A stretch of 6,492 nucleotides of DNA, taken from an uncultured Lachnospiraceae bacterium (GTDB taxonomy: Bacteria; Bacillota_A; Clostridia; Lachnospirales; Lachnospiraceae). This document shows positions 1 to 5,780 of this stretch, piece after piece. The stretch covers positions 1-6,492 of the forward strand of contig CAMWWS010000156.1 in NCBI GenBank assembly GCA_947178085.1, given 5' to 3'. Numbering within the stretch: position 1 is the first letter of the stretch; every line of letters begins with the position of its first letter. The notes under the pieces were generated by a model that saw only the letters and a program-made list of their open reading frames with translations, did no database searches and was not told the origin of the DNA. A program made the translations under genes and the position numbers.

Positions 1-33
1 GGAAATGATGAGCTGGATAAGGTAACAGGTTGA
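1..33 (+). CDS. possible C-terminal end of an upstream small protein (partial)
   Basis: Reading frame 1 from the window edge gives GNDELDKVTG followed by TGA at 31-33. The ending resembles the ELDKVTG(G) tail motif seen in short leader-like proteins of Firmicutes, but only ten codons are visible and the start is outside the window. The same bases form the 5' arm of the terminator hairpin at 10-56, so the coding reading could be chance. If real, translation would end inside the hairpin loop, which would matter for regulation of the efflux gene downstream. Confidence 0.25.
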   Translation, partial: GNDELDKVTG

Positions 34-62
34 GATACCTGTTTTCTTACCGGCTCTTTTTT
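10..62 (+). terminator. long rho-independent terminator, possible attenuator of the MATE gene
   Basis: The 5' arm at 10-30 pairs with 37-56 around the loop TGAGAT (31-36). Stem blocks are GAGCTGG with CCGGCTC (one G·T pair), TAAGG with TCTTA (one G·T pair), and AACAGGT with ACCTGTT. A bulged A17 and a T·T mismatch (23/44) are the only interruptions, giving 19 pairs. Six T residues follow at 57-62. This is a textbook intrinsic terminator. The efflux gene's ribosome binding site starts at 69, so no promoter fits between. The hairpin must therefore be read through for that gene to be expressed, unless expression comes only from leaky read-through. Confidence 0.88.
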
Positions 63-68
63 GATTTT

Positions 69-75
69 AGGGGAG
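69..75 (+). promoter_or_regulatory. ribosome binding site deciding the MATE start
   Basis: AGGGGAG lies 8 bases before the ATG at 84. This supports 84 as the start. The in-frame TTG at 30 would lie inside the terminator hairpin and has no ribosome binding site. Confidence 0.85.
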
Positions 76-83
76 ATGAGAAA

Positions 84-1394
84 ATGGATATGTTATCTGA
101 AAATGTCAAGCGTATTTATTTTAAGTATTTGACTGCGGCTTTTGGGAGTGCGTTAATTAGTTCCATATATGGTATTGTGGATATGGCGATGGTGGGGCAG
201 TATCAGGGGCCAAGCGGTACGGCGGCACTTGCTGTAGTAGCCCCAATTTGGAATATAATATACAGTCTGGGTCTTTTAACAGGAATCGGCGGTTCTGTAC
301 TGCTTGGCAGTGCCAAAGGAAAAGGCGAAACAAAAGAACAGAATGAATATTTTTCAGCAGCATTAATATGTACCATAATCATTGCGGTGGTCTGCTGGGG
401 AGCAGTCCTTTTTTTTGATACGGAAATGTTGACGCTTTTCGGCGCGGAGGAAACTTTGTTACCTTTGGCAAAAGAATATCTGGTTCCGATTAAATTTGTA
501 GTTCCGGCCTTTTTATTTAATAAAATGCTGGCGGCATTTTTACGGAATGATAATGCGCCTGCTCTGGCAACGGCAGCAGTTTTAGTCGGCGGCATATTTA
601 ATATTTTTGGAGATTATTTCTTTGTCTTTACTTTGGATATGGGAATACAGGGAGCAGGCTTAGCAACCGCAATAGGGGCAGTCATTACCTGCGTGGTCAT
701 GCTTACACATTTTTTCAGGAGTAAAAACAGTCTGCGCTTTATTTTTCCTTCCCTTTTCTTAAAAAAGGCAAGACAGATTATGGTGGTTGGTTTTTCCACT
801 TTCTTTATTGATGTGGCAATGGGCTTTCTGACCATGATATTTAACCGGCAGATTGTAAGGTATTTTGGGACGGACGCATTATCTGTTTACGGCGTCATTG
901 TGAATGTCAGCACGATTGTACAGTGTTGTGCTTATAGTGTAGGGCAGGCGGCGCAGCCGATTCTGTCTGTCAGTTACGGAGCGCATGACTGGGAGAGGAT
1001 TAAAGGAACACTTCGATACGCACTTTACACAGTGGCATTTTTCAGTATTGCATGGACAGTGTCAATTTGGGCAGTTCCAAACGGGTTTATCCGTGTTTTC
1101 ATGGCTCCGACGGAAGCTGTATGCCGGATTGCGCCGTCTATTATGCGCAGATACGGGATATCATTCCTGTTATTGCCGCTTAATGTTTTTTCGACATACT
1201 ACTTCCAGTCATTGATGAAACCGGGTGCCTCTTTCCTTGTTTCTGTTGCAAGGGGAATGGTTGTCAGCGGGATTTTGATTTATGCATTACCTGCGTTGGC
1301 AGGAGCCGGTTCTATATGGTTTGCCATGCCGATTACGGAGCTGTTGGTGGCAATTGCTGTTATTATTTTGATGGTAAGATATACGTCAAAGTAA
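84..1394 (+). CDS. MATE family multidrug/toxin efflux transporter
   Basis: This encodes a 436-residue polytopic membrane protein of the multidrug and toxic compound extrusion family, which exports organic cations or drugs in exchange for Na+ or H+. The length matches the usual ~450 residues and about twelve hydrophobic segments can be seen. The first MatE repeat contains the family-typical stretch IYGIVDMAMVGQYQG with TAALAVVAPIW after it. The second begins near residue 232 (IMVVGFSTFFIDVA), and GQAAQPILSVSYGA is the conserved signature of that half. The pattern resembles the MepA-like branch of Firmicutes, but the substrate cannot be inferred. ATG 84 was chosen for its ribosome binding site at 69-75. 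Transcription has to pass the terminator at 10-62. No convincing terminator follows the stop codon, so some transcripts may run into the cyclase operon. Confidence 0.93.
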   Translation: MDMLSENVKRIYFKYLTAAFGSALISSIYGIVDMAMVGQYQGPSGTAALAVVAPIWNIIYSLGLLTGIGGSVLLGSAKGKGETKEQNEYFSAALICTIIIAVVCWGAVLFFDTEMLTLFGAEETLLPLAKEYLVPIKFVVPAFLFNKMLAAFLRNDNAPALATAAVLVGGIFNIFGDYFFVFTLDMGIQGAGLATAIGAVITCVVMLTHFFRSKNSLRFIFPSLFLKKARQIMVVGFSTFFIDVAMGFLTMIFNRQIVRYFGTDALSVYGVIVNVSTIVQCCAYSVGQAAQPILSVSYGAHDWERIKGTLRYALYTVAFFSIAWTVSIWAVPNGFIRVFMAPTEAVCRIAPSIMRRYGISFLLLPLNVFSTYYFQSLMKPGASFLVSVARGMVVSGILIYALPALAGAGSIWFAMPITELLVAIAVIILMVRYTSK

Positions 1395-1444
1395 CGAAGG
1401 AACTGTATGCGGATTTCATAAAATAACAAGTTCTGAACGAATAA

Positions 1445-1473
1445 TTGTATTTCCGAAAATTATGTGCTAGAAT
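1445..1473 (+). promoter_or_regulatory. sigma-A-type promoter of the cyclase operon
   Basis: TTGTAT (1445-1450) and TAGAAT (1468-1473) are separated by 17 bases. A TG one base before the -10 (1465-1466) makes it an extended -10 promoter. Transcription should start near 1480, leaving a leader of about 50 bases. A second -10-like TATAAT at 1483-1488 lacks a good -35. Confidence 0.7.
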
Positions 1474-1516
1474 AGATACTCGTATAATAAAAAATGAGTA
1501 AAAAGAATGATAAAAC

Positions 1517-1520
1517 GGAG
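1517..1520 (+). promoter_or_regulatory. ribosome binding site deciding the cyclase start
   Basis: GGAG is 8 bases before the ATG at 1529 but only 2 bases before the in-frame ATG at 1523. The second ATG is therefore the better start, removing two residues (MK). Confidence 0.65.
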
Positions 1521-1528
1521 ATATGAAA

Positions 1529-3262
1529 ATGAATATTACAGGGAATGAATCCGCAAAAATAAAGAAAAACCGAATATACCACATTATTTACGCTATTATG
1601 GGCATTGCTTTTTTGCTCATGCTGATATGGGCCGCAGTGATAAACCGTGGGGAGGAGTCGCCGTCAACTTTGCTTTCCGAGGGCAATATTGCCTTTGGCG
1701 AGGGATGGTATCTGGAGGATGGCAGTACAGCGGATGTCCGTCATTTAAATAAGATTCCGTCAGTGGAGCCTTATCAGGAGCAGAGCGTCTATCACAGATT
1801 ACCGGATGATCTTGAAGAGGGTCTATCCTTGTGTTTCCGCTCCAAAAACATAAATTATCAGGTGTATGTGGATGGAGAACTGCGCTATGAGCCGAATCTT
1901 AGTGAGAGCAGGCTCTATAATAAATCCTCAGGTACGAGGTGGAATTATATTCCGCTTTATCAAAGCGATGCGGGTAAAAGTGTGGAAGTGCGTTTTCATA
2001 CTGTGTATGAGAGCGGCAGGGCATGTATAGACAATCTATATCTGGGCTCTGCGGCAGGGCGGATTGTCAGCACATTTACCGGGAAAGCGGTGGCTTTTTC
2101 CACCTGCCTGTTAATGCTGTTTGCCGGATTGCTGTTGATTATTGCCGATATTCCGGCAAACCTGCAGATGCATAAAAATCACGAACTGCTTTATCTGGGT
2201 CTGTTTGCCATAAGCATTGCCACATGGTGTTTGTCGGAGACCAATTTAATACAGTTTTTTACGGATGACAGCAGGATTTTACAGAATTTATCATGCTGTT
2301 CGCTGATTATGATTCCCATTCCCATGGTGCTTTATCTCGAAGCGGCTTTTGGCTTTAAAAATAAGTTCGTGGTTCCGGGAATCTGCGGTCTGTCCGCGGC
2401 GGAGTTTGTTATCTGCACAGTTCTGCATTTTACAAGAGTGATGGATTACCACGAGACATTGACATTTTCTCATATTTTACTGGCAATTTCAGCGCTCATA
2501 CTGTTGTATTCCATCATTAAGAATGCCTACCAGTCGGGGAAAAGCAAGCTGAAGAATGTCTATAAAGCATTGCGGACAATCGGACTCATGGGGATTTGTT
2601 TTGCAACGGGCATCGATATTATAAGGTATTATGTGGGCAACAACGGCGACAGCGCTATGTTTGTGCGCATAGGCCTGTTGATTTTCATTCTGTGTTACGG
2701 AAGCTCCAGTCTGGAGAAAATGATCAACGCAGTAAAGCTTGGGGTGCAGTCGGAGTTTGTAAGTCAGCTTGCTTACCGGGACGGACTGACGGGCATCGGC
2801 AACCGGACGGCTTTTCAGGAGCGGCTGATGGAGCTTGAAAAAGAAAAGCGGCAGCTTCCGGGAATTGCTATTATTATGTTTGATGTAAATGACCTGAAAC
2901 TTGTAAACGACAATCAAGGTCATCAGAAGGGGGATGAACTTCTGGTACGCAGCTCGGAAATCATTAAGACGGCTGTAGAATCCGTGGAGGGAACATGTTA
3001 CAGAATTGGCGGCGATGAGTTTGTAGGCATTCTGTGCGGTGAGGATGTAGTCGGACGTTGTGAAAAGACAGTAGTTAGTTTTACTAAGTCCATGGAAGAA
3101 TATAATGCCGTGAAGGGGCAGCCTTTCCGCATCAGTATCGCCAGTGGCTATGCGGTCTACGACAAGCTTGCGGAGGAGGAAATGCTGATGGATGTATACC
3201 AGCAGGCGGATGTCCGTATGTATGAAAATAAGAAGATGATTAAGGCGAAGAGAGGAAGATGA
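1529..3262 (+). CDS. membrane-bound diguanylate cyclase (extracellular sensor, 7TM block, GGDEF)
   Basis: This predicted inner-membrane enzyme of 577 residues condenses two GTP into cyclic di-GMP in response to an outside signal. In order: a lysine-rich N-terminus and TM helix (16-38); an extracellular domain (about 39-185) with a beta-rich stretch, VYVDGELRYEP then WNYIPLY, like the jelly-roll sensors of 7TMR-DISM receptors; seven hydrophobic segments (about 187-395); then a GGDEF domain (about 412-577). The cyclase has DGLTGIGNR at 418-426, metal ligands D452 (MFDVND) and D496 in an intact GGDEF motif (494-498), and N460 for guanine contact, so it should be active. The product-inhibition RxxD site expected five residues before GGDEF is absent (SVEG instead). 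It is the first gene of a three-gene operon. The signal it senses is unknown. Confidence 0.9.
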   Translation: MNITGNESAKIKKNRIYHIIYAIMGIAFLLMLIWAAVINRGEESPSTLLSEGNIAFGEGWYLEDGSTADVRHLNKIPSVEPYQEQSVYHRLPDDLEEGLSLCFRSKNINYQVYVDGELRYEPNLSESRLYNKSSGTRWNYIPLYQSDAGKSVEVRFHTVYESGRACIDNLYLGSAAGRIVSTFTGKAVAFSTCLLMLFAGLLLIIADIPANLQMHKNHELLYLGLFAISIATWCLSETNLIQFFTDDSRILQNLSCCSLIMIPIPMVLYLEAAFGFKNKFVVPGICGLSAAEFVICTVLHFTRVMDYHETLTFSHILLAISALILLYSIIKNAYQSGKSKLKNVYKALRTIGLMGICFATGIDIIRYYVGNNGDSAMFVRIGLLIFILCYGSSSLEKMINAVKLGVQSEFVSQLAYRDGLTGIGNRTAFQERLMELEKEKRQLPGIAIIMFDVNDLKLVNDNQGHQKGDELLVRSSEIIKTAVESVEGTCYRIGGDEFVGILCGEDVVGRCEKTVVSFTKSMEEYNAVKGQPFRISIASGYAVYDKLAEEEMLMDVYQQADVRMYENKKMIKAKRGR

Positions 3263-3267
3263 TACTT

Positions 3268-3522
3268 ATGAAGAAGGTTTCCGGCAAAAAGAAGAAAGTA
3301 ATGATCGTGATTGGCATATTACTCGCAATTATTCTTTTGGTACCTGAAAAGCGCCATTATCATGATGGCGGAACTATTGAGTACCATGCAATTCTGTACA
3401 GTGTAAAATTTGTACATCATATGGCGCCGGACGACTACGAACGGAGATATATTGAAGGAACGGAGGTTACTATTTTAGGCTTCAAAGTATTTGATAATGT
3501 TGATTGGGAGAAGGAAAACTGA
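3268..3522 (+). CDS. small single-TM protein of unknown function
   Basis: This 84-residue protein has a basic N-terminus (MKKVSGKKKK), one membrane helix at about residues 11-25 and a hydrophilic C-terminal part of about 58 residues that should lie outside the cell. The outer part starts with DGGTIEYHAILYSV and continues to GTEVTILGFKVFDN. I recognise this as the style of a small hypothetical protein common in clostridia (DGGTxEYxAxLYxV), without a known function. There are two possible starts. ATG 3259 overlaps the cyclase stop (ATGA) but is 2 bases from the AGGAAG at 3253-3258. ATG 3268 is 9 bases from it and is preferred. Either way its translation is probably coupled to the cyclase. No cysteine lipobox is present. 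Confidence 0.75.
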   Translation: MKKVSGKKKKVMIVIGILLAIILLVPEKRHYHDGGTIEYHAILYSVKFVHHMAPDDYERRYIEGTEVTILGFKVFDNVDWEKEN

Positions 3523-3524
3523 AA

Positions 3525-4700
3525 ATGGAACGGAAAATTAAGACTGCCGTTGTTGGCTGCGGCATGATCAGCAACATATATATAAAAAACTTAAAGAACC
3601 TGTTTTCCATCATTGATCTGGTGGCAGTGGGTAACCGCAGTCGGGCAGCAGCGGAAGAAAAGGCCGGAATTTATGGTATTGACAGGGTAATGACTATTGA
3701 TGAGATTGCGGCATCGGATGAAATCGAACTGGTGGTGAACCTTACGCCAGCCTATGCGCATTACGACATCATCAAGAAGATGCTGCTTAGCGGAAAACAC
3801 GTCTGGACAGAAAAGACTATGACTGCCACATTGGATGAAGCCCGTGAACTGGTGAAAATTGCAGAAGAAAAGGGCTTGTATCTGGGGGTGGCTCCGGATA
3901 CCGTGCTTGGTGCAGGTCTGCAGACTGCCCGTCGTGCCATTGAGACAGACATGATTGGTACGATTTCTTCCGGGATTGTCGTCATAAACCGCAATCAGGC
4001 GTTGAATTCCGAATATTACACTTTCCTGCGTGGCGAAGGCGGCTCTCTGCCTTATGATGTGGGTGTTTATTACATTGCTGCACTACTCAGTCTGTTGGGA
4101 CCGGTAAAGGCTATCCGTGCTTTTGGTGCGCCTGCACCGCTGCATACACCGGAATTTATATATGCCGGCGCAGAAGAAGAGCCGTGGCAGATTCCCGGTA
4201 GCAACGTAATCTCTGCGTCTCTGCAATTTGAGTGCGGCGCATTGGTCAGTGTGTTGTTCGACGGTAATACCGTTAATGCACCACAGCACAATATCACTCT
4301 GTTTGGAAGTCGTGGCATCTTGAAGATTGGCGATCCGAATACATTCAACGGTCCGGTATCGCTCATTTATGCTGACCAGCCGGAATGTACGCTGCCATTC
4401 ACTCACGGATATAACGGCGTAAATACCATCGAAGAATCACCCTTTGATTTTTACGGTCATAGGGGAGTCGGCGTGGCTGAAATGGCATATGCCATCCGCG
4501 CAGGCCGCCCTAATCGCTGCAGTAAGGAATATGGCCTGCACTGTCTGGAAGTGCTTGCTGGAATGGAAGAATCAGCCGCCACAGGCAAAACGATAGAACC
4601 CGCTTCACGCTTTGAAATGAGACCTCTGGCACCAGGTTATTTTTCTTCTTTTATGGGTGGTCAGGGACGTGCGGACGCGGAAAGGTCTCTAATGGATTGA
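3525..4700 (+). CDS. Gfo/Idh/MocA family NAD(P)-dependent oxidoreductase
   Basis: This 391-residue cytoplasmic enzyme belongs to the family that oxidises or reduces sugars, inositols and related polyols with NAD(P). The N-terminal Rossmann fold opens with TAVVGCGMIS, where G11 and G13 belong to the dinucleotide loop. The family EKP motif is present as E96-K97-T98, keeping the catalytic lysine. The second conserved motif reads GEGGSLPYDVGVYYI, supplying D178 and Y182 where many members have Asp and His. The C-terminal alpha/beta domain covers about 121-360. The substrate cannot be told. ATG 3525 was chosen because GGAGAAGGA (3507-3515) is 9 bases upstream. The in-frame TTG at 3504 lies before that site. 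The gene begins 2 bases after the small TM gene stops, so it is the third gene of the operon. A role linked to c-di-GMP is not apparent from its sequence. Confidence 0.9.
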   Translation: MERKIKTAVVGCGMISNIYIKNLKNLFSIIDLVAVGNRSRAAAEEKAGIYGIDRVMTIDEIAASDEIELVVNLTPAYAHYDIIKKMLLSGKHVWTEKTMTATLDEARELVKIAEEKGLYLGVAPDTVLGAGLQTARRAIETDMIGTISSGIVVINRNQALNSEYYTFLRGEGGSLPYDVGVYYIAALLSLLGPVKAIRAFGAPAPLHTPEFIYAGAEEEPWQIPGSNVISASLQFECGALVSVLFDGNTVNAPQHNITLFGSRGILKIGDPNTFNGPVSLIYADQPECTLPFTHGYNGVNTIEESPFDFYGHRGVGVAEMAYAIRAGRPNRCSKEYGLHCLEVLAGMEESAATGKTIEPASRFEMRPLAPGYFSSFMGGQGRADAERSLMD

Positions 4701-4715
4701 GGGTAGAAAATCGTT

Positions 4716-5291
4716 TTAATTTAAGTCTGTGTATACAACATAATGGTTAATATAATCCCCTGATGAACTGAATATCCCATGTACAATCTGCTCCCATGTT
4801 ACGGTATCGTTGTTTGTCAATACATACCGTACATAGGAGGTATAAGTTGCATCCGGAGTTTCGGCTTGTCCTTCATATTTCATTAAATATTTATATGTCT
4901 TAACATTTTCATGACCCTCATCATACCCGCGTATGGTGTAACTGGTTCCGTCAAAAGTAAGGTCTCTTATGAATAGTACAGGATAATCGTCTTTTGCGGA
5001 TTCATAATATTCCGGGTCACATTTGGATGGGTCAAGTGTATAATAAAAGCCCAATCGAACCGTCGCTTCTTTTCCGGCGTTTACAGCTTCCAAAAATTTA
5101 TCCCATATTTCCTGCCCGGACGTTATATCGCTGCTTTCAAATACAACACAGCCGTCTTCTTTTGCCTGCTCTAAACTGTAATCTGCCGGAAGCGATTCCA
5201 GCGGAATTTTTTCGGAGTTTTGTTTAGAACCGCAGCCTGTTATAGTTAATACGAATATCATGGAAAAAATGATTGTTACTACTTTTTTCAT
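4716..5291 (-). CDS. small secreted lipoprotein, function unknown (possibly DUF4362-like)
   Basis: This 191-residue protein has a lipoprotein signal peptide: MKK, a hydrophobic core, then the lipobox ITGC with the lipidated cysteine at residue 20. It should be anchored to the outer face of the membrane. The mature part begins with a polar linker and then YSLEQAKEDGCVVFES, followed by a mixed alpha/beta pattern (IWDKFLEAVNAGKEATVRLGFYYTL, in part) rich in acidic and aromatic residues. The opening resembles DUF4362 proteins of Firmicutes, but this is from memory and weak. ATG 5291 is 9 bases from GGAA. The in-frame GTG at 5300 overlaps the ribosome binding site and was rejected. It has its own promoter (5316-5344). 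It converges on the oxidoreductase gene with 15 bases between stops and no visible terminator. Confidence 0.85.
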   Translation of the reverse strand: MKKVVTIIFSMIFVLTITGCGSKQNSEKIPLESLPADYSLEQAKEDGCVVFESSDITSGQEIWDKFLEAVNAGKEATVRLGFYYTLDPSKCDPEYYESAKDDYPVLFIRDLTFDGTSYTIRGYDEGHENVKTYKYLMKYEGQAETPDATYTSYVRYVLTNNDTVTWEQIVHGIFSSSGDYINHYVVYTDLN

Positions 5292-5299
5292 ACATAACA

Positions 5300-5307
5300 C
5301 TTCCTTT
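5300..5307 (-). promoter_or_regulatory. ribosome binding site of the lipoprotein gene
   Basis: On the minus strand AAAGGAAG precedes the ATG at 5291 by 8 bases. It includes the G of the GTG at 5300, which rules that GTG out as the start. Confidence 0.75.
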
Positions 5308-5315
5308 ATAAATTT

Positions 5316-5344
5316 ACTATACGAAAAATACCTATAACGGTCAA
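5316..5344 (-). promoter_or_regulatory. near-consensus sigma-A promoter of the lipoprotein gene
   Basis: On the minus strand TTGACC (5344-5339) and TATAGT (5321-5316) are separated by exactly 17 bases. Transcription should start near 5309, giving a leader of only about 18 bases, just enough for the ribosome binding site. Confidence 0.8.
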
Positions 5345-5410
5345 GAAATAGGGGATATTTGAAAAGAAAAATGGTTGATAATTTAGAAATGATTGTTAAT
5401 TGATTGTTTT

Positions 5411-5439
5411 TTATAGTATATTATGAAAAAATGTATAAT
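5411..5439 (+). promoter_or_regulatory. possible promoter for the two-component system
   Basis: TATAAT at 5434-5439 is a perfect -10, but the -35 seventeen bases upstream is poor (TTATAG, 5411-5416). An alternative is TTGTTA (5393-5398) with TATATT (5417-5422) at an 18-base spacing. Either would produce a leader of more than 300 bases carrying the inverted-repeat element before the regulator start at 5781. The region is very A/T-rich, so chance matches are likely. Confidence 0.4.
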
Positions 5440-5486
5440 ATAGGAGCCGGTTTTCAATAGATTATTGTGGAGATACTACCATAAAT

Positions 5487-5513
5487 TATTCCAATATTAA
5501 ACGAGTGCAAACC
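5487..5513 (+). repeat. imperfect direct repeat, copy 1
   Basis: TATTCCAAT directly followed by ATTAAA, then GCAA and CC, matches the sequence at 5751-5778 in the same order. Copy 2 has two extra bases (GT) after the first block, and a few substitutions separate the later blocks. The pair brackets the inverted-repeat element. This copy has no ATG and no AGGAG. Confidence 0.55.
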
Positions 5514-5532
5514 TCCCTATTTCCAAAATGCA

Positions 5533-5717
5533 GTTGTACAATATATACAAAACAAAAGCAGGTGCTCTGCCGCCGTAGACCACTGAAAGTGGTCTTGTAC
5601 TTTAGGCTGCGTGTTTTGCAGCCTTATGTACCGCTACTTCAACAGAAAATTTACTTCGTAAATTATCTGCGAATGCAGCGAAAGCGTGCCTGCGTTGATT
5701 TGTATATATTGTACAAC
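5533..5717. repeat. 185-bp inverted-repeat element: MITE-like insertion or structured RNA leader
   Basis: The ends are a perfect 19-bp inverted repeat: GTTGTACAATATATACAAA at 5533-5551 and its exact reverse complement at 5699-5717. Pairing continues inward with GCAGG (5558-5562) and CCTGC (5689-5693). Inside are separate hairpins. Positions 5577-5595 form an 8-bp stem with loop GAA. AGGCTGC (5604-5610) pairs with GCAGCCT (5618-5624), with GTAC (5597-5600) and GTAC (5628-5631) outside it. Positions 5643-5669 form an 11-bp stem with one A·A mismatch and loop TTC. A GAAA tetraloop-like turn lies at 5680-5683. No transposase is encoded. No exact target duplication touches the ends. It could be a miniature transposable element, a cis-acting RNA or both; its position in the leader of the response regulator allows a regulatory effect. 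Confidence 0.7.
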
Positions 5718-5750
5718 GGACGTTTAGAAAAGCTAAGTTTCGCAATCATA

Positions 5751-5778
5751 TATTCCAATGTATTAAAGAGGAGCAACC
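5751..5778 (+). repeat. imperfect direct repeat, copy 2, containing the regulator's ribosome binding site
   Basis: TATTCCAAT (5751-5759), ATTAAA (5762-5767), then GCAA and CC repeat the order seen at 5487-5513. In this copy the middle is AAAGAGGAG (5765-5773), which serves as the ribosome binding site 7 bases before ATG 5781. Confidence 0.55.
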
Positions 5779-5780
5779 AC

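Noticed and set aside
30..83. TTG start at 30 for the MATE gene
   Set aside because: It lies in the terminator hairpin and lacks a ribosome binding site. ATG 84 has AGGGGAG at the right distance.
1399..1433. GAACT/AGTTC pairing after the MATE stop as a terminator
   Set aside because: Only five pairs, a loop of about 24 bases and no T-tract.
2489..2923. Long minus-strand open frame inside the cyclase gene
   Set aside because: It is a shadow of the GGDEF/7TM coding frame, with no start signal or recognisable domain.
5331..5352. CCTAT/ATAGG inverted repeat over the -35 of the lipoprotein promoter as an operator
   Set aside because: Five-base arms in A/T-rich sequence are expected by chance, and nothing else supports it.
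5431..5460. Nine-codon ORF (ATG 5431 to TAG 5460) as a leader peptide for the two-component system
   Set aside because: Its ATG lies within the candidate -10 region, so it would not be on the transcript, and it has no ribosome binding site.
5505..5780. In-frame N-terminal extension of the response regulator (92 codons from GTG 5505)
   Set aside because: It runs through the inverted-repeat element and has no ribosome binding site or family similarity. The receiver domain begins normally at ATG 5781 with a good AGGAG.
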